Assembly: GCF_009865135.1 (NCBI RefSeq)
Contig: NZ_WWGH01000002.1
Coordinates: 1,488,001-1,552,000, forward strand
Origin: Streptomyces sp. SID8374
Lineage (GTDB): Bacteria > Actinomycetota > Actinomycetes > Streptomycetales > Streptomycetaceae
DNA length: 64,000 bases
Reading direction: 5' to 3'
Shown here: positions 1 through 8,420 of the stretch, piece by piece
Layout: each line of letters starts with the position of its first letter
How positions within the stretch are numbered: the stretch's first letter is position 1
Notes under the pieces: generated by a model
Told to the model about the DNA's origin: nothing
Seen by the model: only the letters and a program-made list of their open reading frames with translations
Database searches by the model: none
Made by a program: the position numbers and the translations under genes

Positions 1-273
1 GGCCATCAGGCCGAGGAGCAGCGGCAGCAGGACCGCGTACAGGTTCCCCTTGAGGTAGCCGCTGGCGCTGCTGATCTGGTCGATGCCGAACGCCGTGGCC
101 AGCTCCGGCGAGAGGCCGGAGGAGAAGTCCTCCAGGGCGCCGGAGCTCTCCATCGAGGGCCAGGCGCCGACGACGGAGAGGGCGAGCAGGACCAGCGCGG
201 CAGACCAGGCGATCAGGGTGCGCTTCTGGATCTGTACTCCGCGCCGGAAGATCTCCGAGCTGGGCGATGACAT
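1..273 (-). CDS. ABC-2 type exporter permease, N-terminal part (cut by window edge)
   Basis: Only the first 91 codons are inside the window; the gene runs off the left edge. The protein begins MSSPSSEIFRRGVQIQKR and then has a first membrane helix at about residues 19-38. A long polar stretch rich in Ser, Ala and Glu follows, then a second hydrophobic stretch (LYAVLLPLLLGLMA) at the edge. This layout, directly downstream of an ABC ATPase gene on the same strand with a 97-base gap, fits the membrane subunit of an ABC-2 exporter. The substrate cannot be read from this fragment. The ATG is the first possible start, and the pairing with the ATPase is the main evidence. Confidence 0.75.
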   Translation of the reverse strand, partial: MSSPSSEIFRRGVQIQKRTLIAWSAALVLLALSVVGAWPSMESSGALEDFSSGLSPELATAFGIDQISSASGYLKGNLYAVLLPLLLGLMA

Positions 274-370
274 GGTGTTTCCCTTCCGGCCGGCCCGTGG
301 GACGGCCTTGATCACTGGGACCCGTCGCGGGCCGGGCGGTGCCGGACGGGGCACCACCGGTCGGCGGTCG

Positions 371-1327
371 CTACCGCACCGGGCCGGCGGCCGGGGAGGG
401 CTCCTCGGCGGTGGCGCTCCGGCTGCCGGGGACGTCCTGCTGGTAGTACTCCAGGAACGCCTCCTCCAGGTCCGGTTCGGGCGCGGTGAGCGTCGTGATC
501 CGGTGGCCCGCCAGGAACTTCAGCAGCGCGTCGGGCGATCCGGCCCACGCCAGCGAGACCTCCTGGCCCTCCGGCCGCCGCCGCTCCACACCCGATGCCC
601 CGTCCAGGGCGGCCAGCCCTGCGAGCGGCACCTCCTCGCCCTCCGCGAAGGTGATGTGGAAGCGCTGCGCGGCCTGGCGGCGCAGCTCCTGGGTGGGCCC
701 CGAGGCGGCGAGCTTGCCGCCCTGCAACACCGCGACCAGGTCCGCGACCCGCTCCACCTCGGAGAGGATGTGCGAGGAGAGCAGCACGCTCTGCCCGTTG
801 TCCCGGGCCTCCTCGACGGTGGCGAGGAAGACCTGCTGCATCAACGGGTCGAGTCCGTTGGTCGGTTCGTCCAGGATCAGCAGCTCCGGGCGGGCCATGA
901 AGGCGCCGACGAGGCCCACCTTGCGGCGGTTTCCGGTGGAGAGCCCGCGCACCTGCCGGGACGGGTCGATGCCGAACCGCTGGACCAGATCGTCCCGGTA
1001 GGCGGTGTCGGCCAGCCCGCGCAGCCGCCCCCAGGAGGTCAGGGTCTGTTCGATGGTCAGCCGCTCGTCCAGCCGCAGTTCGCCGGGCAGATAGCCGATG
1101 CGCCGCCGGACCTCGGGGGTGGTCGGGTCCTGGCCCAACACCCGGACCTGGCCCGATGTGGGCCGGGAGAGGCCCATGAGCATCCGGATGGTGGTGCTCT
1201 TGCCCGCTCCGTTGGGGCCCAGGTATCCGTAGACCACGCCCGGGGGGACCGTCAGGTTCAGCCGGCTCAGCGCGGTGAAGTCACCGAACTTCTTGGTGAC
1301 ATCAGTACATTCGATGAGAGGGGTCAC
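371..1327 (-). CDS. ABC exporter ATP-binding subunit
   Basis: This 318-residue protein is an ABC ATPase of the drug/antibiotic-export type that would power the permease encoded just downstream. It has Walker A GPNGAGKST at residues 37-45, a signature-like LSTGNRRK and Walker B LLILDEPTNGLDP. The H-loop appears in LLSSHILSEVERVA. The C-terminal 90 residues form the usual accessory domain. I chose the GTG at 1327 because the conserved fold starts with TPLIECTDVTKKF and a purine-rich AGAAGAG lies before it. An earlier ATG at 1390 adds 21 residues of unconserved sequence. It follows the enoyl-CoA hydratase gene by 66 bases and may share its transcript. The exported compound is unknown. Confidence 0.9.
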   Translation of the reverse strand: MTPLIECTDVTKKFGDFTALSRLNLTVPPGVVYGYLGPNGAGKSTTIRMLMGLSRPTSGQVRVLGQDPTTPEVRRRIGYLPGELRLDERLTIEQTLTSWGRLRGLADTAYRDDLVQRFGIDPSRQVRGLSTGNRRKVGLVGAFMARPELLILDEPTNGLDPLMQQVFLATVEEARDNGQSVLLSSHILSEVERVADLVAVLQGGKLAASGPTQELRRQAAQRFHITFAEGEEVPLAGLAALDGASGVERRRPEGQEVSLAWAGSPDALLKFLAGHRITTLTAPEPDLEEAFLEYYQQDVPGSRSATAEEPSPAAGPVR

Positions 1328-1393
1328 GTCTCTTCTGCTCTCTCCTCTTGCGCCGGCGCCTGCCGAGTACGGCACGCACAGCTTATTCACTGA

Positions 1394-2170
1394 TTACTGA
1401 ATCTGATCAACAAGACTAGCGGCGGACGCCGCCTGCCACCAGTAGCCGTTCTCCACACCGAGCGCCGCCGTGCGGTCCAGATGGCCGGAGTCCCGCAGCA
1501 GCCGGACCCCCGCCTCCAGCAGCGCCGGATCCCCCTCCGCCACGGCGGCCGCCAGCGCCCGCGCCTCGGCGAGCGCCCCGCCGTCGGGCACTACGCGCTC
1601 CACCGCGCCCAGCCGGGCCAGCTCGTCCGCCCGCACGTGCTCCCCGGGGATCAGCAGCATCCTGGCGGCCACGCCGCGACCTGCCCGGCGCACCAGCGAG
1701 TGGACCGCTCCGCCGCCCGGTACGGCCCCGACCCCCAGCTCCGGGAGGCCGAACAGCGCACCCTCGCCCGCCACCACCAGGTCGCAGGCCAGGGCCAGTT
1801 CGAGCCCGCCGCCGAGCGCGTACCCCTCGACGGCCGCCACCACGGGGAAGGGCGCCTCGTGCAACGCCGCGAACACGGTACGGAAATGGGCCCGCCGCAC
1901 CGCGCGGCGCGACAGGTCCCGCCAGTCGGGCTCGCGGGTGTCGGCGCCGCTGGAGAAGGTCCCGCCGGCCCCGGTGAGCACCAGGGCACCCGGCGTCTCC
2001 TCGCCCCGCGCGGTCAACTTCCGCAATGCCTCGGAAAGTTGACTCAGCATCAGAGTGGACATCGCATTGCGGCGGTGCGGCCGGTTCAGGGTGAGGGTGA
2101 CCACCCGCCCGTGCCGCTCCAGCGACAAGGGGCTTTCCGTCGGTCCGGCCGCCGGCTCCTGAAGGGTCAT
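1394..2170 (-). CDS. Enoyl-CoA hydratase/isomerase (crotonase) family protein
   Basis: The 258-residue protein has the crotonase fold. The oxyanion-hole regions are visible as FSSGADTREPDW and EGYALGGGLELALACDL, and there is a Glu in PELGVGAVPGGG. Such enzymes usually hydrate 2-enoyl-CoA thioesters, but crotonases also isomerise, hydrolyse or decarboxylate acyl-CoAs, so the exact reaction is open. The start ATG at 2170 overlaps the TGA of the upstream LuxR-type regulator by four bases (ATGA), which suggests translational coupling. A regulator tied this tightly to one acyl-CoA enzyme, with an ABC exporter next, looks more like a small specialised metabolite or signal locus than general beta-oxidation. 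That last point is inference. Confidence 0.88.
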   Translation of the reverse strand: MTLQEPAAGPTESPLSLERHGRVVTLTLNRPHRRNAMSTLMLSQLSEALRKLTARGEETPGALVLTGAGGTFSSGADTREPDWRDLSRRAVRRAHFRTVFAALHEAPFPVVAAVEGYALGGGLELALACDLVVAGEGALFGLPELGVGAVPGGGAVHSLVRRAGRGVAARMLLIPGEHVRADELARLGAVERVVPDGGALAEARALAAAVAEGDPALLEAGVRLLRDSGHLDRTAALGVENGYWWQAASAASLVDQIQ

Positions 2171-2787
2171 GCGCAAGGCCTCAGCATCCTGAACAGCTCC
2201 TTGCGCCCGGAGACGCCCACCTTGTGGAAGACCCGGCTCGCGTAGTTCTTGACGGTCTGCTGGGTGAGGCACAGCTCATGGGCGATCTCCTCGTTGGAGC
2301 GCCGGCGGAGTAAGAGCCCGAGAATCTCCTCCTCGCGCCCGCTGAGCTTCCACTGCCTGCCCGTCTCGGCGCGCACCGCCACCGGTGCGCGTTCGGGCTC
2401 GTCGGCCCCCAGATGCCAGAAGCTGCGCCCGCTCAGGACGTCGTGCAGCCCCTTGACGATGGACTCGGGCGGGCACGACTCGTGCACGAAACCGGCGGCC
2501 CCGCCCCTGATGCAGTCCACCACGCTGCGGGGGGTGTTGTCCCTGCTGTAGAGGATGACCCGGGTGTCGCTCCAGTACGCCACATTGCCGCGCACCACCT
2601 GCCACTGCTCGTACTCCACCAGCGCGACGTCCGGCCGCTGGCGAGGGAGGCTGCCGACGGCGGTCGGGTGCGGACAGCCGCTCAGGACGGTGATCCCCGG
2701 ATCGCCGTCGAAGAGATCGAGAATCGCCTTGCGTATCAAAGGTGACGAGTGCAGGACCAGGAGTCCGCGTCTGCCCTTCTCTGCCAT
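2167..2787 (-). CDS. LuxR-type regulator with a degenerate receiver domain; contains a TTA codon
   Basis: This 206-residue protein has a C-terminal LuxR helix-turn-helix (about residues 142-200, LSGREEEILGLLLRRR and NEEIAHELCLTQQTVKNY). The N-terminal half resembles a response-regulator receiver. The usual acidic pair is replaced (LVLHSSPL), the phospho-acceptor region reads VALVEYEQW with no clear Asp, and the conserved Lys position appears as His (GFVHES). It probably works without a histidine kinase. One leucine codon (2311-2313) is TTA, read by the bldA tRNA in Streptomyces, so translation is likely limited to late growth or development. GAGGGG precedes the ATG at 2787. It overlaps the enoyl-CoA hydratase gene by four bases. 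Confidence 0.9.
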   Translation of the reverse strand: MAEKGRRGLLVLHSSPLIRKAILDLFDGDPGITVLSGCPHPTAVGSLPRQRPDVALVEYEQWQVVRGNVAYWSDTRVILYSRDNTPRSVVDCIRGGAAGFVHESCPPESIVKGLHDVLSGRSFWHLGADEPERAPVAVRAETGRQWKLSGREEEILGLLLRRRSNEEIAHELCLTQQTVKNYASRVFHKVGVSGRKELFRMLRPCA

Positions 2788-3032
2788 ACCAGAACCCCTC
2801 GTGCTCCAACATCGACGGCTGATGCCGTGTTGTCGTTCGGCATGTTGTGAATGTGTTGAACCATGTGTTCGGGGGCGCGCCTTCCCTGCCCGGTGGAGTT
2901 CACTCCCGATGTGGTTCCGGGCGGCGGGGAAAGGGGGATGCCGCACCCTCCGGGCGCATGACCGCATTACTGCGGGGATGCCGCAGCGTATTCAAACGGA
3001 ATGCGTTTTCTCCCGACAGGCTTTTCCAGTTA

Positions 3033-3161
3033 TTACCGGCGCGTAGATTGCCTGCGGGAGAATGCGAGTTCCCGTGCAAGACGCTTCCGCTCCGTGGTCG
3101 GTTCCACTGTCGCGGACATCTGATGCCAGCTCTCGGTGCGCACGTTAAAGCTCTGTGACAT
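3033..3161 (-). CDS. Possible 42-residue small protein
   Basis: An open frame starting at ATG 3161 would encode MSQSFNVRTESWHQ followed by a basic C-terminal half rich in Arg, with RKRLARELAF likely helical. Codon choice is mixed and there is no clear ribosome-binding site. It lies upstream of, and in the same direction as, the LuxR-type regulator. It could be a small regulatory peptide, a remnant of a longer gene, or chance. I recognise no family. Confidence 0.2.
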   Translation of the reverse strand: MSQSFNVRTESWHQMSATVEPTTERKRLARELAFSRRQSTRR

Positions 3162-3421
3162 CCGTGGGAACAGTCGGCCCGGGGCCCGCGCGCGGTGGCA
3201 CGGCGGCCGGTACCGGCCCGGGATGCGGCGGCGCGGCCGGGGGGTCCGCCTGGTCCCGGCGGGGTGGGGTAACTCTGGGGGGTCGACTGGCTGCGGCACG
3301 GTTTCCCCCTGGTTGCGCGTTCCGGCCCGGTGGCCGCTCAAGAACGTGCGGAGCGACCCATTGCGTGAGCTCCGGCCCCGAATCCAGGCCAACACTAACC
3401 GCAGGGACTCCACTTGTCACG

Positions 3422-3442
3422 CAGCGGATTTATAAGCCGCTG
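3422..3442. repeat. Inverted repeat with AT-rich centre
   Basis: Arms CAGCGG and CCGCTG flank a nine-base centre containing TTATAA. It sits about 140 bases before the phosphatase start and could be an operator or a weak hairpin. Nothing in the sequence decides this. Confidence 0.3.
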
Positions 3443-3582
3443 TCGAGAATATGCTGAAGAATTGACGCAGTCTTTGTTCCGGGTCGGACTTTGCGGTTCC
3501 TGTCCGGCATCCGACCGTGAGTCGCAGATGTCCGGGTTCACCCGGGGCGTGGGGGCCCGGCGGGCCGTGCTTAGCTGGAGCC

Positions 3583-4428
3583 ATGATCCATGACTTCCTG
3601 TACGGGACCGCCGGGCGCACCGGACCGCCGGCCGAGGTCGAGGCGGCCGTGCGCGCCGCGGCGGCGGCCGAGATCATGCCCCGCCACCGGAAGCTCGCCG
3701 CCCACGAGATCATCGAGAAGAGCGGCCCGCACGACCTGGTCACCGCCGCGGACCGGCTGGCCGAGGAGCACCTCACCGCCGCCCTCACCGAGCTGCTGCC
3801 CGGCTCGGTCGTCGTCGGCGAGGAGTCCGTGCACGCCGACCCGGCGGTCTACGACGCCCTCGGCGGCGACGCCCCCGTCTGGATCGTCGACCCGGTCGAC
3901 GGCACCCGCCAGTTCGTCCGGGGCGAGGCCGGCTTCTGCACCCTGGTCGCCCTCGCCCACCACGGCGAGGTCCACGCCTCCTGGACGTACGCACCGGTCC
4001 TGGGCCAGATGGCCGTCGCCGTACGCGGCCGGGGCGCCACCCTGAACGGCATGCCGATACGTTCCGGCGCGCCCGCCCCCGGCGCCGTGCTGAGCGTGGC
4101 GATGTCGCACCCCGACTACACCACCGAGGCCCAGAAGCGGGCCCTGCTCGGCCTGCGCACCGAAGGCATCGCCTCCCGCCCCTGCGGCTCGGCCGGGCTC
4201 GAATACCTCGCCGTCGCCCGCGGCACCCAGGACGCCGTCGCCTTCAACTGGGAGCTGGCCTGGGACCACGCGGCGGGCCTCCTCCTGGTCACCGAGGCGG
4301 GCGGCGCCGAGTCGACCCTGTCCGGCGTCCCGTACCGGATCGCGGGCGGCAACGACCTGCCGTTCACGGCGGCCCGCGACGAGGCCACCGCCCAGCGCAT
4401 CCTGACCGCCCTGCGCACGGGCGGCTGA
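3583..4428 (+). CDS. Inositol-monophosphatase-family phosphatase
   Basis: The 281-residue protein carries all three signatures of the Mg2+-dependent inositol monophosphatase superfamily: GEES near residue 85, WIVDPVDGTRQF near residue 105, and WDHAAG near residue 227. These hold the metal and phosphate ligands. In actinobacteria such proteins serve as inositol-1-phosphate phosphatase or as the stand-alone histidinol-phosphatase HisN. The variable loop cannot decide between them here, and no his or inositol gene is adjacent. GGAG lies five bases before the ATG at 3583. The gene appears to be transcribed alone, with about 200 bases before the next gene. Confidence 0.9.
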   Translation: MIHDFLYGTAGRTGPPAEVEAAVRAAAAAEIMPRHRKLAAHEIIEKSGPHDLVTAADRLAEEHLTAALTELLPGSVVVGEESVHADPAVYDALGGDAPVWIVDPVDGTRQFVRGEAGFCTLVALAHHGEVHASWTYAPVLGQMAVAVRGRGATLNGMPIRSGAPAPGAVLSVAMSHPDYTTEAQKRALLGLRTEGIASRPCGSAGLEYLAVARGTQDAVAFNWELAWDHAAGLLLVTEAGGAESTLSGVPYRIAGGNDLPFTAARDEATAQRILTALRTGG

Positions 4429-4468
4429 CACACGCCCAGGCCGTGGGGCGGCCCGCGCGTCCGGCCGC

Positions 4469-4541
4469 CCCCGGATCGCCGAAGGGTTACGGACAGTCCG
4501 CCCGCCCCGGATCGCCGAAAGGCTCCGGACAGTCCGCCCGC
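4469..4541. repeat. Two-copy 36-base tandem repeat
   Basis: The unit beginning CCGGATCGCCGAA occurs at 4471 and again at 4507, exactly 36 bases apart, with a few mismatches in the middle and a shared end GGACAGTCCGCCCG. It lies in the gap between the phosphatase and oxidoreductase genes. It may be a slippage duplication or a doubled regulator site. Confidence 0.75.
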
Positions 4542-4632
4542 CCGACCGGCTGCCCGGGGTCCCCGCGTCCGCGCTGTCGGTGCGCCCGAATATCCTGGGT
4601 CTCCGCCTGCCGGCCGACGAAGGAGTCCCAAG

Positions 4633-6051
4633 GTGCCGTCGATGCTTGATGCGGTGGTCGTGGGGGCCGGGCCCAACGGGCTGACGGCCGCGGCCGAACT
4701 GGCCCGCAGGGGCTTCGCGGTGGAGGTCCACGAGGCGCACGGCACCGTCGGCGGCGGCGCCCGCACCGAGGAGCTGACGCTGCCGGGGTTCCGGCACGAC
4801 CCCTGCTCCGCCGTGCACCCGCTCGGCATCGGCTCGCCCGCCTTCCGGGCGATGCCCCTGGCCCGGCACGGCCTGGAGTGGCTGCACCCCGAGGTCGACC
4901 TCGCCCACCCCTTCCCGGACGGCACCGCCGCCGCGCTCACCCGCTCCGTCGGCGAGAGCGCGATGACGCTGGGCGCCGCCGACGCGGGCGCCTACCGCCG
5001 CCTGGTCGCCCCCTTCGTCGGCCGCTGGGACACCCTGGCCGCCGACTTCCTGCGCACCCCCTGGGACGGGCTGCCCCGCGACCCGTACCGGCTGGCCCGC
5101 TTCGGTCTGCTCGGCCTCCAGCCCGCCACCTGGGTCTCCCGGCGCTTCCGGGGCGAGAAGGCCCGCGGCCTCTTCGCCGGGCTCGCCGCCCACGCCATCG
5201 CCCCCACCAGCGGCTTCGCCACCTCGGCGATCGCCCTCGTCTTCGCGCTCGCCGCCCACGAGAACGGCTGGCCGGTGCCGCGCGGCGGCTCGCAGGCCAT
5301 CGCGGACGCCCTCGCCTCCTACGTACGCGAGCAGGGCGGCACCATCCGCACCGGCAGCGAGGTCAAGCGGCTGGACGAACTCCCGCCCGCCCGCGCCTAC
5401 ATCTTCGACACCTCACCCTCCGCGCTCGCCCGCATCGCCGGCCTCGGATCCGCCTACAGCCACTACCGCTACGGCGCCTCCGCCTTCAAGATCGACTACG
5501 CGCTCTCCGGGCCCGTCCCCTGGACCGCCGAGGCCGCCCGCCGCGCCGGCACCGTCCACATCGGCCCCGACGCCCGCACCATCGACACCGCGCTCAGGGC
5601 CGCCGTCGAGGGCCGCGACCCCTCCGCCCCCTTCCTCATCACCGCCCAGCCCAGCCTCACCGACCCCACCCGCGCCCCCGAAGGACGCCATGTCTTCTGG
5701 GTGTACGGGCACGTCCCGGCCGGCTGGGAGGGCGACGCCACCGACGTCATCGAACGCCAACTGGAGCGCTTCGCCCCCGGGTTCCGCGACCTCGTGCTCG
5801 CCCGCGCCACCTCCGGACCGCCCCAACTCGCCGAGCGCAACGCCAACTACATCGGCGGTGACATCGCCTGCGGAGCCTTCTCGGGCCTCCAGACCCTGAT
5901 CCGCCCCAAGCTCGTCCGCGTCCCGTACGCCACCGCGCACCCCGCCGTCTTCCTCTGCTCCTCCGCCACCCCGCCCGGACCAGGCGTGCACGGCATGTCC
6001 GGCCACCACGCCGCCAAGGCCGTATGGCGACAGCTGCGCGCGTCCTCCTGA
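4633..6051 (+). CDS. FAD-dependent oxidoreductase, phytoene-desaturase/amine-oxidase type
   Basis: The 472-residue protein opens with a Rossmann ADP-binding motif, DAVVVGAGPNGLTAAAELAR, followed by an acidic residue at the end of strand 2 (VEVHEAHG) and the GGGARTEE segment typical of the phytoene-desaturase/flavin-amine-oxidase fold. The C-terminus has the family's second FAD-contact region (PPGPGVHGMSGHHAA). Substrate prediction is not possible; many actinobacterial members are carotenoid-unrelated. GTG at 4633 is preferred because AGGAG lies eight bases before it; an ATG three codons in is possible. It is convergent with the ThrE-type gene, with only 16 bases between stops. Confidence 0.88.
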   Translation: MPSMLDAVVVGAGPNGLTAAAELARRGFAVEVHEAHGTVGGGARTEELTLPGFRHDPCSAVHPLGIGSPAFRAMPLARHGLEWLHPEVDLAHPFPDGTAAALTRSVGESAMTLGAADAGAYRRLVAPFVGRWDTLAADFLRTPWDGLPRDPYRLARFGLLGLQPATWVSRRFRGEKARGLFAGLAAHAIAPTSGFATSAIALVFALAAHENGWPVPRGGSQAIADALASYVREQGGTIRTGSEVKRLDELPPARAYIFDTSPSALARIAGLGSAYSHYRYGASAFKIDYALSGPVPWTAEAARRAGTVHIGPDARTIDTALRAAVEGRDPSAPFLITAQPSLTDPTRAPEGRHVFWVYGHVPAGWEGDATDVIERQLERFAPGFRDLVLARATSGPPQLAERNANYIGGDIACGAFSGLQTLIRPKLVRVPYATAHPAVFLCSSATPPGPGVHGMSGHHAAKAVWRQLRASS

Positions 6052-6067
6052 ACCCTCGGGTGCCGAA

Positions 6068-7498
6068 TCAGCCGGTGCCGGCCGCCGGAGCCCAACGCCG
6101 CTGCGCCGCACCGCCGATGTGGTTGCCCAGCACGGTGCCCACCCCGATCGCGGCCGTCGTGACGAACGCCAGCACCGCGTAACCGCCCGCCCCCGGCACA
6201 TGCAGCCCGTACTGGAGCAGGCTGCGGTACACATCCGGGCCGGGCAGCAGGGCCCCCGCGATACCCGGTACCACCAGCGAGCGCGACGGGATCCGCAGGA
6301 CCGGCGCCGCCGCGCCCGCCGCCGCGCCCAGCACCGCCGCCGCCCCCAGGACCGCCAGCGGCGTCGGCTGCCCCAGCTCCTGGTGCAGGACGCCGTTGAC
6401 CAGCCCGGCCAGCACACCCGCCCCCATCGCCCACGGCAGCAGACGCGGCGGCCCGCCCATGAAGATGGCGTTGCCGAGCGCCCCGACCGCCGAGGTCACC
6501 AGGGAGAGCACCAACGGCAGCGCGCGGAAAGCCGTGTTGCGGGCATCCACATCGGCGTCCCGCAGCAGGAACGCCACCAGGGAGATCCCGCCGACCATCG
6601 ACGCCAGGAACATGCCCACGCTGATCAGCCGCCCGGCCGCCATCGCCCGGAACCCCGAGATGGCGTCCTCCGCGAGGCTCACCACCGACAGGATCGGCAG
6701 GAGCAGCACCATGTTGGCCGCGGCCACGCTCGCCGCCTCGCCCCCGGTCAGCACATGCGTGTCGGCCAGCAGCATGGTCAGCCCGATGACGGCGGCGGTC
6801 TGGAGCCCGGTGACGTAGAACGAGGGCAGGCCGTTGGTCGACAGCGCCCAGCCGAACCGGTTGCCCACCAGGAACACCAGGGGAGCGGCCACCGCCGCCT
6901 TCGGCGTCCCCGACGCCAGCACACAGAGCATCGCCGCCAGCAGCGCCCCGCCCAGCACCTTGGTCCACCAGGGCCAGTAGCCCTTCAGCGAGATGATGCG
7001 GGTCAGTTCACGCTCGGCGGCCAGCGGCTCCAGCCCCTCGTCCAGCACCCGGTGCGTCAGCGCGCTCAGATCGTCCAGCTGCCGCAGGTCCCGGCTGTCC
7101 TCCGAACCCGTCTCCATCATCATCGTCAGCGGCCGGGCGCCCGGCGGCGCGTACTGGGCCTGGACGGTCCGCGCCGTGACGTCGACCGTCATATGGTCCA
7201 TGCCCCAGCGCGCCGTGACCGCGACGATCGCCGACTCGATGGCCCGGGTCTCCGCCCCGGCGAGGAACAGCTCCCGCCCGTGGCGCAGCGCGAACCGCAT
7301 GCACGCGACGGCGGTGCGCCCGTCCACGTCGTGCGGCTCGGGGAAGGCGTACCCCTCGAACTCCGTTCCGTACAGCCGGTCCAGCAGCGTCGACTCGTTG
7401 TCCCGCAACCTGGCCAGCTGCTCCCGCCGCGCCCGGCGCCGGGAGAGGAGCGTGGCGCCGGGCCGCCGGCCGCCGGTGGACGCATCGTACGAGGACAC
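6068..7498 (-). CDS. ThrE-family threonine/serine exporter
   Basis: The 476-residue protein has the two-part ThrE layout. A soluble N-terminal domain (about residues 40-170) precedes roughly ten hydrophobic helices from about residue 180 to the end (for example GALLAAMLCVLAS and TGLQTAAVIGLTMLLA). Characterised members export L-threonine and L-serine from the cytoplasm using the proton gradient. The function here rests on family membership. The GTG at 7498 is preceded by GGGGAGGGG at a suitable distance; reading further upstream only adds Arg/Pro-rich low-complexity sequence. It is a single gene, transcribed away from the macrodomain gene. Confidence 0.88.
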   Translation of the reverse strand: MSSYDASTGGRRPGATLLSRRRARREQLARLRDNESTLLDRLYGTEFEGYAFPEPHDVDGRTAVACMRFALRHGRELFLAGAETRAIESAIVAVTARWGMDHMTVDVTARTVQAQYAPPGARPLTMMMETGSEDSRDLRQLDDLSALTHRVLDEGLEPLAAERELTRIISLKGYWPWWTKVLGGALLAAMLCVLASGTPKAAVAAPLVFLVGNRFGWALSTNGLPSFYVTGLQTAAVIGLTMLLADTHVLTGGEAASVAAANMVLLLPILSVVSLAEDAISGFRAMAAGRLISVGMFLASMVGGISLVAFLLRDADVDARNTAFRALPLVLSLVTSAVGALGNAIFMGGPPRLLPWAMGAGVLAGLVNGVLHQELGQPTPLAVLGAAAVLGAAAGAAAPVLRIPSRSLVVPGIAGALLPGPDVYRSLLQYGLHVPGAGGYAVLAFVTTAAIGVGTVLGNHIGGAAQRRWAPAAGTG

Positions 7499-7766
7499 GG
7501 ACGCGCCCCTCCCCTGGGTAGCCACCGCCGACAGCGCGGGGAATGTTGATGTACCGGGACATTCTGCCCGTCGGGCGGGCGGCGTGGCGGCAACGAGGCG
7601 CCGCGCGTCACCGCACGGCGACGGCCCGCCGCATCCCACCGGACCGGGGCACTCCCGCTGCCCGGACCGGATCACTCCGGGCCCGCGGCCCGGGCGCGTA
7701 CGAGTGACCGGACCCGGTCCCTCCGAGCGGGCGGCACGGGCGCCCCGGGCGCGGCATGATGTCCGC

Positions 7767-8303
7767 ATGAGCACCTCCGTCACCCCCGCAATCCGCCTGG
7801 TCCGAGGGGACATCACCGACCAGTCCGCCGACGTCGTCGTCAACGCCGCGAACTCCTCGCTCCTCGGCGGCGGCGGCGTCGACGGCGCCATCCACCGGCG
7901 CGGCGGCCCCGAGATCCTCGCCGCCTGCCGGGAGCTGCGCGCCTCGCAGTACGGCAAGGGCCTGGCCACCGGCCGGGCCGTCGCCACCACCGCGGGACGC
8001 CTGTCGGCCCGCTGGGTGATCCACACGGTCGGCCCTGTCTTCTCCGGAGCCCAGGACCGCTCCGCGCTGCTCGCCTCCTGTTACCGCGAATCGCTGCGCC
8101 TGGCCGCCCAGTTGGGAGCCAGGACCATCGCCTTCCCGGCGATCTCGACGGGCATCTACGGCTGGCCGATGGACGACGGCGCGCGGATCGCCGTGCGCAC
8201 GGTGCTCGCGGAGACGGTGGCGCCCGTCGAGGAGGTGCGGTTCGTGCTCTTCGACGCGCACGCGTACGTGGAGTTCGAGGAGGTCCTCGCGATGCGCGGC
8301 TGA
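7767..8303 (+). CDS. Macrodomain protein, probable O-acetyl-ADP-ribose deacetylase
   Basis: The 178-residue protein is a single macrodomain. It shows RLVRGDITDQSADVVVNAA near the start, then NSSLLGGGGVDGAIHR (the catalytic loop of the MacroD/YmdB class) and FPAISTGIYGWPMD near residue 130. Such enzymes remove ADP-ribose from acidic side chains or hydrolyse O-acetyl-ADP-ribose, the product of sirtuins. A sirtuin gene lies about 4 kb away (11976), but the two are not in one operon. The ATG at 7767 has only a weak ribosome-binding site. Confidence 0.92.
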   Translation: MSTSVTPAIRLVRGDITDQSADVVVNAANSSLLGGGGVDGAIHRRGGPEILAACRELRASQYGKGLATGRAVATTAGRLSARWVIHTVGPVFSGAQDRSALLASCYRESLRLAAQLGARTIAFPAISTGIYGWPMDDGARIAVRTVLAETVAPVEEVRFVLFDAHAYVEFEEVLAMRG

Positions 8304-8420
8304 CGCCCGGGGGACGCCAGGGCCCCGGAGCGTGGCGGCCGACACGGTCCCTCGCCGCCCCCGAGGCCCATGTCGGATTTCCGCCAGCCAGGCCCCTGAC
8401 CGGTGGCCCATCCTGGAACC

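Larger units (their letters stand above)
2788..3582. other. Long intergenic region between the LuxR-type regulator and the phosphatase gene
   Basis: These 795 bases hold no convincing full-size gene. Parts of it (about 2960-3060 and 3400-3500) are clearly AT-richer than the neighbouring genes, as expected of promoter DNA. The regulator's promoter must lie toward the left end. A short possible minus-strand peptide (3033-3161) and a dyad (3422-3442) are listed separately. The rest shows no pattern I can name. Confidence 0.6.

Noticed and set aside
1386..1401. TTCA-N8-TGAA at the end of the enoyl-CoA hydratase gene as an operator for the exporter
   Set aside because: It has only four-base arms, overlaps a stop codon, and carries no further support.
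3422..3442. CAGCGG/CCGCTG dyad as a terminator
   Set aside because: The stem is short, the centre is AT-rich, and no gene ends beside it; it is kept only as a low-confidence repeat.
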